Numbered from the stretch's first letter, positions 1-6,746 are shown. The stretch: DNA of 19,971 nucleotides from an uncultured Prevotella sp. (GCA_934281565.1 CAKQXI010000033.1:1-19971); one strand, 5' to 3'. Notes: generated by a model from the letters alone, not told the origin. Numbers and translations are program-made.

Positions 1-186
1 GACAAGCAGTGGCTCAGCGACATCAGCCAGCAGATGGGCATCCAGTGGCACATGTACCCCGACAAGGATGCGCCGGGCGAACGCCTCTTCATGCAGCTCA
101 GGGAGATTTTGCCCCAGCTGGAGCACCACCAGTTGCCCCCGGGATGCAAGGACTTTAGTGATTACTACGTGAGCCATTACGTTTAA
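1..186 (+). CDS. C-terminal fragment of a TOPRIM-like (primase-type) protein, 5' truncated
   Basis: An open frame enters from the window edge in frame 1 and stops at 184-186, giving the last 61 residues of a protein. It reads MGIQWHMYPDKDAPGERLF, then a helix-rich stretch, then KDFSDYYVSHYV at the end. The PDxDxxG-like motif followed by a KDFxDY ending resembles the C-terminal half of TOPRIM domains in CHC2-zinc-finger/primase-like proteins of Bacteroidota mobile and accessory regions. This is inferred from motif memory; no catalytic glutamate region is in view. It lies 49 bases upstream of the DUF4248 gene on the same strand. It could instead be the end of another replication-associated protein. 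Confidence 0.5.
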   Translation, partial: DKQWLSDISQQMGIQWHMYPDKDAPGERLFMQLREILPQLEHHQLPPGCKDFSDYYVSHYV

Positions 187-235
187 GCAAGCTTGCTATG
201 AGATTTTTTTACTTATAAAAAAACATTCAAACAAT

Positions 236-454
236 ATGGAAGATTTCATCATCGCCGCTTATACCAAGAAGGAGCTTGCCCTCATGTATTTCCCCAAGAG
301 CATGCCTCGCACTGCCGTAAACCACCTGATGGTGTGGATCAAGAACTGCACCCCGCTATGGGATGCTCTGCAAGCCATGGGCTATCAGAAGACGAGCAAG
401 ACCTTCTCGCCCAAGCAGGTGAAAGCCATCGTGGAATATCTGGGGGAACCTTGA
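236..454 (+). CDS. DUF4248 family small protein
   Basis: This 72-residue protein has the recognisable DUF4248 pattern: an N-terminal YTKKELALMYFP segment, a central AVNHLMVWI helix, and a closing FSPKQVKAIVEYLGEP. The compact all-helical look suggests a winged-helix or HTH-type fold, but the molecular function of the family is not known to me. In Bacteroidota this family commonly sits next to a smalltalk peptide and an HU-like protein, as it does here. Length is normal for the family, and the start is the only Met before the conserved block. An A-rich stretch precedes the start. No promoter of the TAnnTTTG type was found directly upstream, so it may be transcribed with the preceding gene. Confidence 0.85.
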   Translation: MEDFIIAAYTKKELALMYFPKSMPRTAVNHLMVWIKNCTPLWDALQAMGYQKTSKTFSPKQVKAIVEYLGEP

Positions 455-524
455 AAAAATCCCGAAATCGCATGGCTTTCCACGCCATCGCCCTGCATCG
501 CACAACCATCCCAAAATGGTTACG

Positions 525-532
525 TATCTTTG
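525..532 (+). promoter_or_regulatory. Probable -7 element (TATCTTTG) upstream of the small lipoprotein / HU genes
   Basis: TATCTTTG followed by CATCG matches the Bacteroidota TAnnTTTG core exactly. No TTTG was found at the expected -33 distance, so the call rests on the -7 box and position only. It lies 71 bases after the DUF4248 stop and about 165 bases before the next start. The 21-22 base tandem repeats would fall inside its leader. Confidence 0.4.
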
Positions 533-553
533 CATCGTGATTCAGAAAGCGCT

Positions 554-640
554 GGAAAATCACTTCCCCAAGAGGGAAAAATCACTTTCCTAGTTGGAGA
601 AAAATATTTCTCTAGTTGGAAAAATAAAATTTACGATTTC
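554..640 (+). repeat. Degenerate 21-22 base tandem repeats in the leader before the smalltalk/HU genes
   Basis: Successive units begin at 554, 575, 597 and 619. Unit 1 starts GGAAAATCACTTCC, unit 2 GGAAAAATCACTTTCC, unit 3 GAGAAAAATATTTCTC and unit 4 GAAAAATAAAATTT. Units 2 and 3 both end in CTAGTTG. The period of 21-22 bases equals about two helical turns, so the A-tracts are phased, a pattern known to favour bent DNA. The array lies upstream of an HU-like gene. Confidence 0.6.
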
Positions 641-697
641 AAAGATGTCAAAGACCAATATCTGAGACATCAAGTGTAACAATTTTTAAAAACATCA

Positions 698-892
698 ATG
701 CGTATGACAACAGACATGAAAAGTTTCATCAAGTATCTCATCGTGGCAGTGTGCTCTGCCATCGTCACTTTCCTCACAAGTTCCTGCACCGCAGGACTGG
801 TAATCGGGAAGAACCAACGACAGCAACAGGAGAACAACATCTCCACCCGAGTCGACTCCACCCAATTCGTGCCTACCATCACCATTAGATAA
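698..892 (+). CDS. Smalltalk-like small lipoprotein/membrane peptide
   Basis: The 64-residue protein starts MRMTTDMKSFIKYLIVAV and has one hydrophobic segment (about residues 9-26) ending in FLTSSCTAG, which resembles a lipobox with Cys30. The second half is polar (GKNQRQQQENN...). Start choice is uncertain: Met1 at 698 or Met7 at 716, the latter giving the usual MK-hydrophobic beginning. Small proteins of this shape, called smalltalk proteins in Bacteroidota annotation, sit beside DUF4248 and HU-like genes, as here. The family is often nearer 30 residues, so this one has an extra polar tail. Function is unknown. A purine-rich repeat block begins at the stop codon. Confidence 0.6.
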   Translation: MRMTTDMKSFIKYLIVAVCSAIVTFLTSSCTAGLVIGKNQRQQQENNISTRVDSTQFVPTITIR

Positions 893-982
893 GTGAAGAG
901 TGAAGAATTCTTAAGTGAAGAGTGAAGAACGAAGAGTGAAGAATTCTTAAGTGAAGAACGAAGAGTGAAGAGTGAAGAATTC
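891..982 (+). repeat. GAAGAGTGAAGAATTC-type intergenic repeat block (three units)
   Basis: Three related purine-rich units lie head to tail: 891-912, 913-948 and 949-982. Each starts AAGTGAAGA and ends GTGAAGAATTC, and they differ in how many GAAGAGT or GAACGAAGAGT modules lie between. The third unit (34 bases) is repeated without a mismatch at 2821-2854. The block begins right after the stop codon of the preceding small gene and is low in complexity. I have no function for it. Confidence 0.85.
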
Positions 983-999
983 AACAGCAAAGGCTAATC

Positions 1000-1080
1000 A
1001 TAAATTTCAAATCTCAAATTTCAATCTTCAAATCTCAAATCATAAATTTCAATTTTCAAATTTCAATTTTCAAATTAAAT
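1000..1080 (+). repeat. AT-rich TTTCAAAT/CTCAAAT repeat tract
   Basis: About 80 bases made almost only of variants of TTTCAAATCTCAAATTTCAAT and AATTTTCAAATTTC, running up to 10 bases before the HU-like start codon. Units recur every 8-12 bases without a strict period. It would form the leader of the HU-like mRNA. No promoter or hairpin could be separated from this background. Confidence 0.7.
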
Positions 1081-1089
1081 AAAATCGTT

Positions 1090-1644
1090 ATGTCTATCAA
1101 TTTGAAAGCAAAGGAAACCCTCATTCAGGTGGGTGAAAAGAAAGGAACGTATCGTTTCGTGCTCGGCACCGAGCTTTACAACAAGCTCTCGGAGAGCAAG
1201 GTAATCAAGGAGGCTGCTCTGCGCAGTGGAGTGAGCCGTGGCGTGATGCAGGCTTGTTGGGATGCCGCAGGCGAGGTCATCAAGGCATGGACCACCGAAG
1301 GTCACTCCGTGGCAATCCCAGGACTGGGAACCATGCGATTTGGCGTGAGAGCCAAGAGTGTGGAAACCGTGGACGAGGTGGCAACCGAACTCATCACCGC
1401 ACGCCGTGTCATCTTCACACCTAACGTGGACATCAAGGAGGAGCTGATGGGCACTTCCATCCAAATCACTTGCTACGACCGCAACGGCAAGGTGCTCAAG
1501 AACGTTACCTCTGGTGACAAGGGCGATGTGGAAGACCCTGACGACAATCCAAGCGGTGGCGGTGGGAACACGCCAAGCGGTGGCGGAAGCTCGAGCGGCA
1601 GTGGCTCAAGTGGAGACTCTGGCGGTAATCACGCAGAGCTTTAG
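1090..1644 (+). CDS. HU-like DNA-binding protein with Gly/Ser-rich tail
   Basis: The 184-residue protein has an HU/IHF-like body over about residues 1-120: an N-terminal KAKETLIQVGEKKG segment typical of the Bacteroidota HU-related family, a helical part (VIKEAALRSGVSRGVMQACW), then AIPGLGTMRFGVRAKS, which corresponds to the HU PGFGxF beta-arm base, and RRVIFTPNVDIKEEL. Residues about 150-184 are a low-complexity Gly/Ser tail (SGGGGNTPSGGGSS...). Canonical HU is about 90 residues, so this belongs to the longer family. It probably binds and bends DNA in the cytoplasm. Its DUF4248 and smalltalk-like neighbours form a recurrent block in Bacteroidota. It ends six bases before a strong hairpin. 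Family is confident; target sites are unknown. Confidence 0.88.
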   Translation: MSINLKAKETLIQVGEKKGTYRFVLGTELYNKLSESKVIKEAALRSGVSRGVMQACWDAAGEVIKAWTTEGHSVAIPGLGTMRFGVRAKSVETVDEVATELITARRVIFTPNVDIKEELMGTSIQITCYDRNGKVLKNVTSGDKGDVEDPDDNPSGGGGNTPSGGGSSSGSGSSGDSGGNHAEL

Positions 1645-1649
1645 TAAAC

Positions 1650-1690
1650 AAAGCGGCTATGCCCAGTCCTGTGCTGAGTATAGCCGCTTT
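1650..1690 (+). terminator. Bidirectional hairpin terminator between HU-like gene and AraC gene
   Basis: Perfect 11-base inverted repeat AAAGCGGCTAT (1650-1660) / ATAGCCGCTTT (1680-1690) with a 19-base loop. It lies between two convergent genes (stops at 1644 and 1730). The stem starts with A-run and ends with T-run bases, so it could work in both directions, although the T-tract is short. Confidence 0.75.
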
Positions 1691-1729
1691 GCCATAGCTA
1701 TCTTGTCATGTGTTACGGTTTTCTCAAAA

Positions 1730-2635
1730 CTATTGTGATTTCAGCCGATAATCCCTTGGCGACACGCCGAGCTTCCTCCTCACATACTTGCCGAAGAAAG
1801 AAAGGTTGTCGAAACCTACATCGACTGCTATCTCCTTGATGCTCTTCTCGGAGGATATGAGCATCTGCTTGATGTAATTCACCGCCATCTCGTCGATGAT
1901 GCCGGAAGCCGTCTTGCCCGTCTGCTTCTTGCAGATGGATGAGAGATATTTCGGGGTGATGCAGAGCTTGTCGGCATAATAACCCACACTGCAACGACGG
2001 GGCATCTCGGCTGACAACAAATTGGCGAAACGGCCAAACAAGATTTCGCCTGACGAATAGCCATACAGCATGTCCTCGCCCAACTGCAACTTAGGAGCCA
2101 AAACATCATACATCTCATAGACCAGCGACTGCAAGAGCAACTTGATGGACTGCCGATGATGAGGCAAGTCGATGCGATCCAACTTATATTTCAACATCTC
2201 ACAATTCACCACAAATCCCTCCACATCCTTTTCATCCAGATGAAACAAAGGCATCTTCCGCACATCAAGTCCTGCTTTCCACATCTTGCCGGGAAGATAA
2301 AAGACACTCTGGAAATACTGGGGCGACATCAAGAGACCACGGAACTTAAAATCATAGCTGATCATCACATTCTCTATCAACTGATGGGGATGACAAATGA
2401 ACATATCGTTCTTCGCTACATCATAGCTCTTTCCCTCTATCGTGGCGCATCCCTTGCCCTCCAAGCATACCACCACAACATGGGCATCGGATTGCATCTT
2501 CTTGACAGGGACAACGCCTATCTCATCAAACACAGCGATGTCTTTCTCCGTCAAAGCCTCCATTTTCGTCTTCATTTCTTCTTCCGAACGTACCATCCAT
2601 TCTGTAGAAGACACTTTCTTATCTATTGTTTCCAT
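1730..2635 (-). CDS. AraC-family transcriptional regulator, divergent from the efflux operon
   Basis: The 301-residue protein has an N-terminal cupin-like sensor part (about 30-190, including GKGCATIEGKSYDVAKNDMF and HPHQLIENV) and a C-terminal double helix-turn-helix domain (about 200-300). The first HTH is CSVGYYADKLCITPKYLSSI and the second is IKEIAVDVGFDNLSFFGKY, followed by GVSPRDYR, all classic AraC/XylS features. The Met at 2635 is supported by a TACATTTG -7 box at 2664-2671 on the same strand. It is transcribed away from the RND efflux genes starting at 2909, so it may have controlled them. The inducer cannot be read from sequence. Its YADKLCITPKYLS motif is shared with the second AraC protein at 6903-7712. 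Confidence 0.92.
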   Translation of the reverse strand: METIDKKVSSTEWMVRSEEEMKTKMEALTEKDIAVFDEIGVVPVKKMQSDAHVVVVCLEGKGCATIEGKSYDVAKNDMFICHPHQLIENVMISYDFKFRGLLMSPQYFQSVFYLPGKMWKAGLDVRKMPLFHLDEKDVEGFVVNCEMLKYKLDRIDLPHHRQSIKLLLQSLVYEMYDVLAPKLQLGEDMLYGYSSGEILFGRFANLLSAEMPRRCSVGYYADKLCITPKYLSSICKKQTGKTASGIIDEMAVNYIKQMLISSEKSIKEIAVDVGFDNLSFFGKYVRRKLGVSPRDYRLKSQ

Positions 2636-2663
2636 TCTCTTTCGTTTTTATTGTTTTCTGCTG

Positions 2664-2671
2664 CAAATGTA
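2664..2671 (-). promoter_or_regulatory. -7 promoter element of the AraC gene (TACATTTG)
   Basis: On the minus strand TACATTTGCAG matches TAnnTTTG and lies 29 bases before the AraC start. No clear TTTG is present 19-20 bases further upstream. Confidence 0.55.
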
Positions 2672-2820
2672 CAACTATTTGGCGAATATCCGAGTGTTAC
2701 ATCCGTTACATTTCTGTCCGATAATTCGCAACATTGGCATCAATGCGATTATCGGGACACTTTCGTAGCTGTTTTGTGTCTGAATATTCGCCACAAAATG
2801 AGTTATTTTGCAGGCAAATT

Positions 2821-2854
2821 AAGTGAAGAACGAAGAGTGAAGAGTGAAGAATTC
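2821..2854 (+). repeat. Second copy of the 34-base GAAGAGTGAAGAATTC-type repeat
   Basis: This segment is identical over 34 bases to 949-982, beginning AAGTGAAGAACGAAG and ending AGTGAAGAATTC. It sits 55 bases upstream of the efflux adaptor start, in the divergent intergenic region. Both copies precede a + strand gene. Confidence 0.9.
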
Positions 2855-2908
2855 ATTTGCCTCTTTGCTGATTTGCTGAGATTGAAAACAAAATAAAAAT
2901 ACAAGAGA

Positions 2909-3556
2909 ATGAGAAAATTGGAACAGAATGACATTCATGGAAAGTCTGCCCTCTATGGTATGGCTGTGATGATGCTTGCTTCATCGCTCCTTGTGAGCTG
3001 TGGCAAGAAAGCGGTGGAACAGGCGAAGACAGAGCCTGTTCTGGTAAAGGAAATGATTGTGGGTGAAGGAGGCTTGACGGCTGATGGCTCGCAAGTCAGC
3101 GGAACGGGAACGGCTTCCACGGATGCCAATTATTCGGGTACGGTGGAGGAAGAAAATGGTGTTTCTCTGAGTTTCTCAATGGGCGGAACCATCAAGCAAC
3201 TCCGTGTGAAAGTGGGTGACCATGTACGCCGTGGACAGCTCATTGCCTCCGTAGATCCTACTTCCATCAAGAACACTTACGACATGGCACATTCTACAAG
3301 AGTGCAAGCCGAGGATGCTTTCAAGCGTATGAAGCAGTTGCATGACAAGGCATCCCTCGTTCAGTTGGGTGATGACAACAGCAACTTTGTCTGGGTAGAT
3401 GAAGGTGGAAAAGCTGTGCGCCGCACCATCGTTTGCGGGGAATACCAGAGCAATGGCGTGAGCATCGTGAGCGGTCTGAAAGTAGGAGATAAGTTGATAG
3501 TGGAAGGGCAACAGAAAGTTTGCACAGGAACTCCCCTTAAAGCTATTGTCCCTTAA
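2909..3556 (+). CDS. RND efflux periplasmic adaptor with large internal deletion (probably non-functional)
   Basis: The 215-residue product starts with a lipoprotein signal (ASSLLVSC, Cys31). It continues into the first half of an adaptor: beta strand SGTVEEENG, the first lipoyl half-motif GGTIKQLRVKVGDHVRRGQL (91-110), and the start of the hairpin helix (AHSTRVQAEDAFKRMKQLHDKASL). At about residue 150 it jumps to the membrane-proximal end region (VQLGDDNSNFVWVDEGG... VGDKLIVEGQQKV). Members of this family are usually about 350 residues. Here the second hairpin helix, second lipoyl half and beta-barrel are missing, roughly 140 residues, yet the frame is kept. It heads a + strand operon with the pump/TolC chimera 69 bases downstream. 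It probably cannot bridge pump and channel. Confidence 0.8.
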   Translation: MRKLEQNDIHGKSALYGMAVMMLASSLLVSCGKKAVEQAKTEPVLVKEMIVGEGGLTADGSQVSGTGTASTDANYSGTVEEENGVSLSFSMGGTIKQLRVKVGDHVRRGQLIASVDPTSIKNTYDMAHSTRVQAEDAFKRMKQLHDKASLVQLGDDNSNFVWVDEGGKAVRRTIVCGEYQSNGVSIVSGLKVGDKLIVEGQQKVCTGTPLKAIVP

Positions 3557-3625
3557 CTTCCCCCTCACTTCCCTTAACTTCATTTAAATTCCCCAAAAAG
3601 AATATTCCTCAAAAGAAAAGGAACA

Positions 3626-4792
3626 ATGAACAAGAAACGAAATATCGTAGAATGGGCGATGCACTACCGCCAAATCATCATCATGGTAGTGTGCAGCCTC
3701 ATTGCATTCGGCATCTATAGTTTGCCGAACATGCGCAAGAATGAGTTCCCCGACTTCACCATCCGTCAGGGCATCGTGGTGGCTGTGGCTCCTGGCAATA
3801 CCGCCGAGGAAATGGAGCAACAGGTTACCAAACCCTTGGAGAACTACATCTTTACTTATAAAGAGGTGAAGAAAGAAAAAACGTTCTCCATGAGCCGTGA
3901 CGGCATCGTGTACATCCAGGTGCAACTGAACGACGACCTCAACACGGAGAACTATTATTGGCAAACCGTGATGCTGAAAGAGAAGCTCAAGACCCTCGAC
4001 CAAGTGGAGAAACAATTGGAAGAAGTGAGGAAAGATGCACAGGCTGCCGTGGATGCTGGCATCAAAAATCGCAATGATCTCTTGCAAGTGAAACTTCGTC
4101 ACAACGAGACTCGCACCTCGAAGATTGAAGTGGAGAATACCTTACAGACTGTTTGCGATATGTTGGCACAAGTCATGGGACATTCTGGTGAAAACATCGA
4201 TGTCTACAATATGATGGGTAATCTTGAAAATCCCCGACAACTCTTTGTTGCTCCAGAATCAGCCTTGCAGCAAACCCATGAATATCAGCTGCTCGACAAG
4301 CAAGTAGAAGCAGACCAACTGCAATACAAGCTATCCGTTGGCAAGAACCTCCCATCCGTAGCAGTGGGTGGAAGTTACATTTACAATCACTTGATGGATA
4401 AGTCGCAAAACAACCTCGTAGGAGTGCTCACCGTCAGTGTCCCTATCTCCAGTTGGTGGGGAGGTTCGCACGACATGAAGCGCCAGAAGTTGCAAGTGGC
4501 GAGTGCTATTGACGCCAAGCAGAACCAAAGCGAACTGCTCATCATCCGTATGCGCAAGGCGTGGAATGACCTCAACGATGCTTACAAGCAAGTGGCTATC
4601 GCTCAGGAGTCGATAGAGCAAAGCGAGGAAAACCTACGCCTCAATACCGACTATTACCAAGCTGGCACTTCCACCATCAGCGATGTGCTCGATGCCCAGA
4701 CCCTCTACCAACAAAGCCGCGACCAATATGTGGAATCGATTGCGAAATATGAGGTCAAGAAGCGAGAGTACTTGCAAGCCACAGGTAGATAG
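3626..4792 (+). CDS. In-frame chimera: N-terminus of RND pump fused to C-terminal part of TolC-family outer membrane protein
   Basis: This 388-residue ORF joins two efflux proteins. Residues 1-~122 are an RND (AcrB/HAE1-type) permease start: MNKKRNIVEWAMHYRQ, first membrane helix (about 17-34), then NEFPDFTIRQGIVVAVAPG, MEQQVTKPLENYIF and VQLNDDLN. From about residue 126 (LEEVRKDAQAAVDAGIKNRNDLLQ) onward it is a TolC/OEP protein to its natural end, including PSVAVGG, VSVPISSWWGG and YQAGTSTISDVLDAQTLYQQSRDQY. A normal pump is about 1,020 residues and TolC about 440, so some 900 plus 170 residues are missing. The join falls near 3986-4016. TM1 would place the TolC part in the periplasm. Pump function must be lost; it may be a pseudogene or an assembly artefact. 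Confidence 0.85.
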   Translation: MNKKRNIVEWAMHYRQIIIMVVCSLIAFGIYSLPNMRKNEFPDFTIRQGIVVAVAPGNTAEEMEQQVTKPLENYIFTYKEVKKEKTFSMSRDGIVYIQVQLNDDLNTENYYWQTVMLKEKLKTLDQVEKQLEEVRKDAQAAVDAGIKNRNDLLQVKLRHNETRTSKIEVENTLQTVCDMLAQVMGHSGENIDVYNMMGNLENPRQLFVAPESALQQTHEYQLLDKQVEADQLQYKLSVGKNLPSVAVGGSYIYNHLMDKSQNNLVGVLTVSVPISSWWGGSHDMKRQKLQVASAIDAKQNQSELLIIRMRKAWNDLNDAYKQVAIAQESIEQSEENLRLNTDYYQAGTSTISDVLDAQTLYQQSRDQYVESIAKYEVKKREYLQATGR

Positions 4793-4808
4793 CATCAGCT
4801 GAATACAA

Positions 4809-4850
4809 AGCCTCCTCACTATAGGGAAATTTCCCAACAGTGAGGAGGCT
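4809..4850. terminator. Bidirectional hairpin terminator between efflux remnant and AAA-ATPase gene
   Basis: Perfect 12-base inverted repeat AGCCTCCTCACT (4809-4820) / AGTGAGGAGGCT (4839-4850). The loop itself holds the palindrome GGGAAATTTCCC (4824-4835). It follows the chimera stop at 4792 by 16 bases and lies between convergent genes. No long T-run follows on either strand. Confidence 0.7.
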
Positions 4851-4909
4851 CATTCCAACCTCTTATACTTGATACCGTATAAGATTTATCCTCTAAGACC
4901 TTGATAATC

Positions 4910-6499
4910 TTATAACACTTTCCAATCATTTATTGTTCCTGTATCAGAAGAAAAGCTACAACCTATCTTGTATATTTTTCTTTCATCGGCTGCATATTCA
5001 TGGGCATAGCCTTTGTCCTCTATCTGCTGAAGAGCCTCGTCAGCAGAACCATCAAGTTTAAATTCGAAAATATAGATAAACTTCGAGGTCTCGACGATGC
5101 AATCCACCCGACCTTGGCTCTGTACTTTTTCCGTATAAACCAAGTATGTGCTCAACATACGAAGCAAAAGATAGAATGTGTAATGGAAATATCTCTCCTT
5201 TTCACGCTCATTATCCTTACGGCGCATATTATAAGGTATGCTTGCTAAAAATGATGTCAGTTGTTCATGAAACGGTTCCAACTCACCTTGTTTCAAATTA
5301 GCAATGACATTTACCATCCAACCATCAAGATTTTCCTTTGTCTTCAGATAATTATTTGCTAATAAAGTAACAAATCCTCTTTTTACCTCATCGTTAGGAA
5401 AATCAAGCAAGAAAGTATTCATATCCCTATCATATTCCTTGATTGTAAGATAACCACTTTGGAATATCATCGGCAATGGTTTCTCTACATCCGCACGATA
5501 GTCGATGAATTGCTCAGGCATATAATATTTGCCTGTCATCTCGTTAAGACTTTCATTGAAGTGGTTGAGCAATCGAATCAGATAAGATGGAGTACCTGTA
5601 CGGAACCAATAGTTTTGAACATCCATTTTCTGCAACGTGCTCAAGAGGCTAAATGGATTATATACTCCCTTGAGACGTTTGCTGAAATGATAACCATCAA
5701 AACGCTTTCGCAAGATATTTCTCATCTCCTCTACCGAACAACCATAGACATCCGCCATCTCGGTGACTGGCTGTGCGAAATATTGGTCTATCTCCGCATC
5801 GGTAATTCCACACAATGTATCATACTTGATGTCCATGCTAATATCATTAGGCTGATTGAAATCACTGAACACACTGACCTGCGAGAACTTGGTGACACCC
5901 GTCAAAAATACGAATTGCAAATGCTGGTCTGCCCCCTTAAAGGTTGCATAGAAAGCACGAAGCATTGAGCGATTGTATTCCTCCAAGGAGATTTGCTTGC
6001 CAAGATGTTCTATCGTATAATCCAAGTCCATCACATCCAGCAATGGCTTGTCATACTCATCCACCAACACTACGGCACGAAGTCCCGTCTGCAGGTGAGC
6101 TGCCTCCAAGACATTCAGAAAGCGTTGACCATAATTTGCATTGGTAGGTTTCTTAACATGATATTTGGCTTCCCAATCCGTCAGATACGATTCCAGTACT
6201 TGGTCCAGACCATCCGCATTCATGTAAGTACCCATCACAAAATCAATATGAAACACAGGATATGTCTTCCATTCCTTTTCCAGTTTTTCTATGGCAAGTC
6301 CCTTAAAAAGCTCCTTTCTTCCCAAGTAATAATTTTCCAAGGTAGAAATAAGAAGGCTCTTGCCGAAGCGACGTGGACGCCCTAGAAAATAGACGCTACC
6401 TTCATGCGCCAAGGAATAGACAAAGTCGGTCTTATCGACATAGACATAGCCATCCTCCCGAATTTTCTCAAAAGACTGAATTCCTATAGGATATTTCAT
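4910..6499 (-). CDS. AAA-ATPase-like protein with C-terminal PD-(D/E)XK nuclease-like domain
   Basis: The 529-residue protein has an N-terminal AAA-ATPase-like domain: MKYPIGIQSFEKIREDGYVY, YVDKTDFVYSL, Walker A GRPRRFGKS (40-48) and Walker B VVLVDEYDKPLL (about 143-154). The C-terminal part is a PD-(D/E)XK-like domain with D466, E479-F-K481 (FEFKL) and a following QQIEDKGY helix. This AAA-ATPase_like plus PDDEXK_9 architecture is very common in many copies in Bacteroidota; its role is unknown. I chose Met at 6499 rather than an upstream Met at 6607 because a full promoter (6527-6558) lies between them, and family members begin with this MKYPIGIQSF-type block. All visible catalytic motifs are intact. 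It is monocistronic. Confidence 0.9.
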   Translation of the reverse strand: MKYPIGIQSFEKIREDGYVYVDKTDFVYSLAHEGSVYFLGRPRRFGKSLLISTLENYYLGRKELFKGLAIEKLEKEWKTYPVFHIDFVMGTYMNADGLDQVLESYLTDWEAKYHVKKPTNANYGQRFLNVLEAAHLQTGLRAVVLVDEYDKPLLDVMDLDYTIEHLGKQISLEEYNRSMLRAFYATFKGADQHLQFVFLTGVTKFSQVSVFSDFNQPNDISMDIKYDTLCGITDAEIDQYFAQPVTEMADVYGCSVEEMRNILRKRFDGYHFSKRLKGVYNPFSLLSTLQKMDVQNYWFRTGTPSYLIRLLNHFNESLNEMTGKYYMPEQFIDYRADVEKPLPMIFQSGYLTIKEYDRDMNTFLLDFPNDEVKRGFVTLLANNYLKTKENLDGWMVNVIANLKQGELEPFHEQLTSFLASIPYNMRRKDNEREKERYFHYTFYLLLRMLSTYLVYTEKVQSQGRVDCIVETSKFIYIFEFKLDGSADEALQQIEDKGYAHEYAADERKIYKIGCSFSSDTGTINDWKVL

Positions 6500-6526
6500 A
6501 TTCTGCCATTTTAATCGTTTACAATG

Positions 6527-6558
6527 CAAAACTACTATTTTTTTTCTGAACCACCAAA
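6527..6558 (-). promoter_or_regulatory. Promoter of the AAA-ATPase gene (TTTG-20-TAGTTTTG)
   Basis: On the minus strand TTTG (6558-6555) is followed after exactly 20 bases by TAGTTTTG (6534-6527), matching the Bacteroidota -33/-7 consensus in sequence and spacing. It lies 27 bases before the ATG at 6499 and fixes that start. Confidence 0.8.
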
Positions 6559-6599
6559 GAAATTCATTTAGAAAAGCAAAATGATCATAAAACGAATTG

Positions 6600-6746
6600 T
6601 ACCTCACACCTCACTAAACGAGATGTAATATTCTGATTTTCAGAAGAATAAGTAATGTGCGGTGTGGCATTCAACACCGCACATCTCACACGTCTTAACT
6701 ACCTATGTATCTGTCACTTAAAACATATTGAGTGAGATGTGAGGTA
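6600..6746. repeat. MITE-like inverted-repeat element, about 147 bases
   Basis: Terminal inverted repeats pair TACCTCACACCTCACT (6600-6615) with AGTGAGATGTGAGGTA (6731-6746), 15 of 16 bases. The centre holds a perfect 11-base hairpin, ATGTGCGGTGT (6655-6665) / ACACCGCACAT (6674-6684), with an 8-base loop. Both ends begin with TA, which could be a TA target duplication. No ORF lies inside. It separates the AraC gene at 6903 from the promoter at 6527-6558. The central hairpin could also serve as terminator for the AraC mRNA. Confidence 0.55.

Noticed and set aside
891..982. Direct repeats that could suggest a CRISPR array
   Set aside because: Units differ in length, are contiguous with no unique spacers, and no cas genes are present.
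2156..2896. 246-residue + strand ORF
   Set aside because: It lies opposite the AraC gene, which has clear family motifs, and its end reads through the intergenic GAAGAG repeat; it is a shadow frame.
3986..4016. Frameshift or sequencing error as the cause of the pump/TolC join
   Set aside because: An indel cannot remove about 3 kb of coding sequence; the join is a large deletion or misassembly.
3584..4102. 172-residue - strand ORF, rich in His and Leu
   Set aside because: Antisense to the pump/TolC chimera, with no recognisable domain; its composition reflects the complementary coding strand.
4861..4884. 8-base inverted repeat TCTTATAC/GTATAAGA as AAA-ATPase terminator
   Set aside because: The stem is AT-rich and weak with no T-run; the stronger hairpin at 4809-4850 suffices.
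6500..6607. Upstream extension of the AAA-ATPase to a Met at 6607
   Set aside because: A TTTG-20-TAGTTTTG promoter lies inside the extension, and the added 36 residues do not fit the family.
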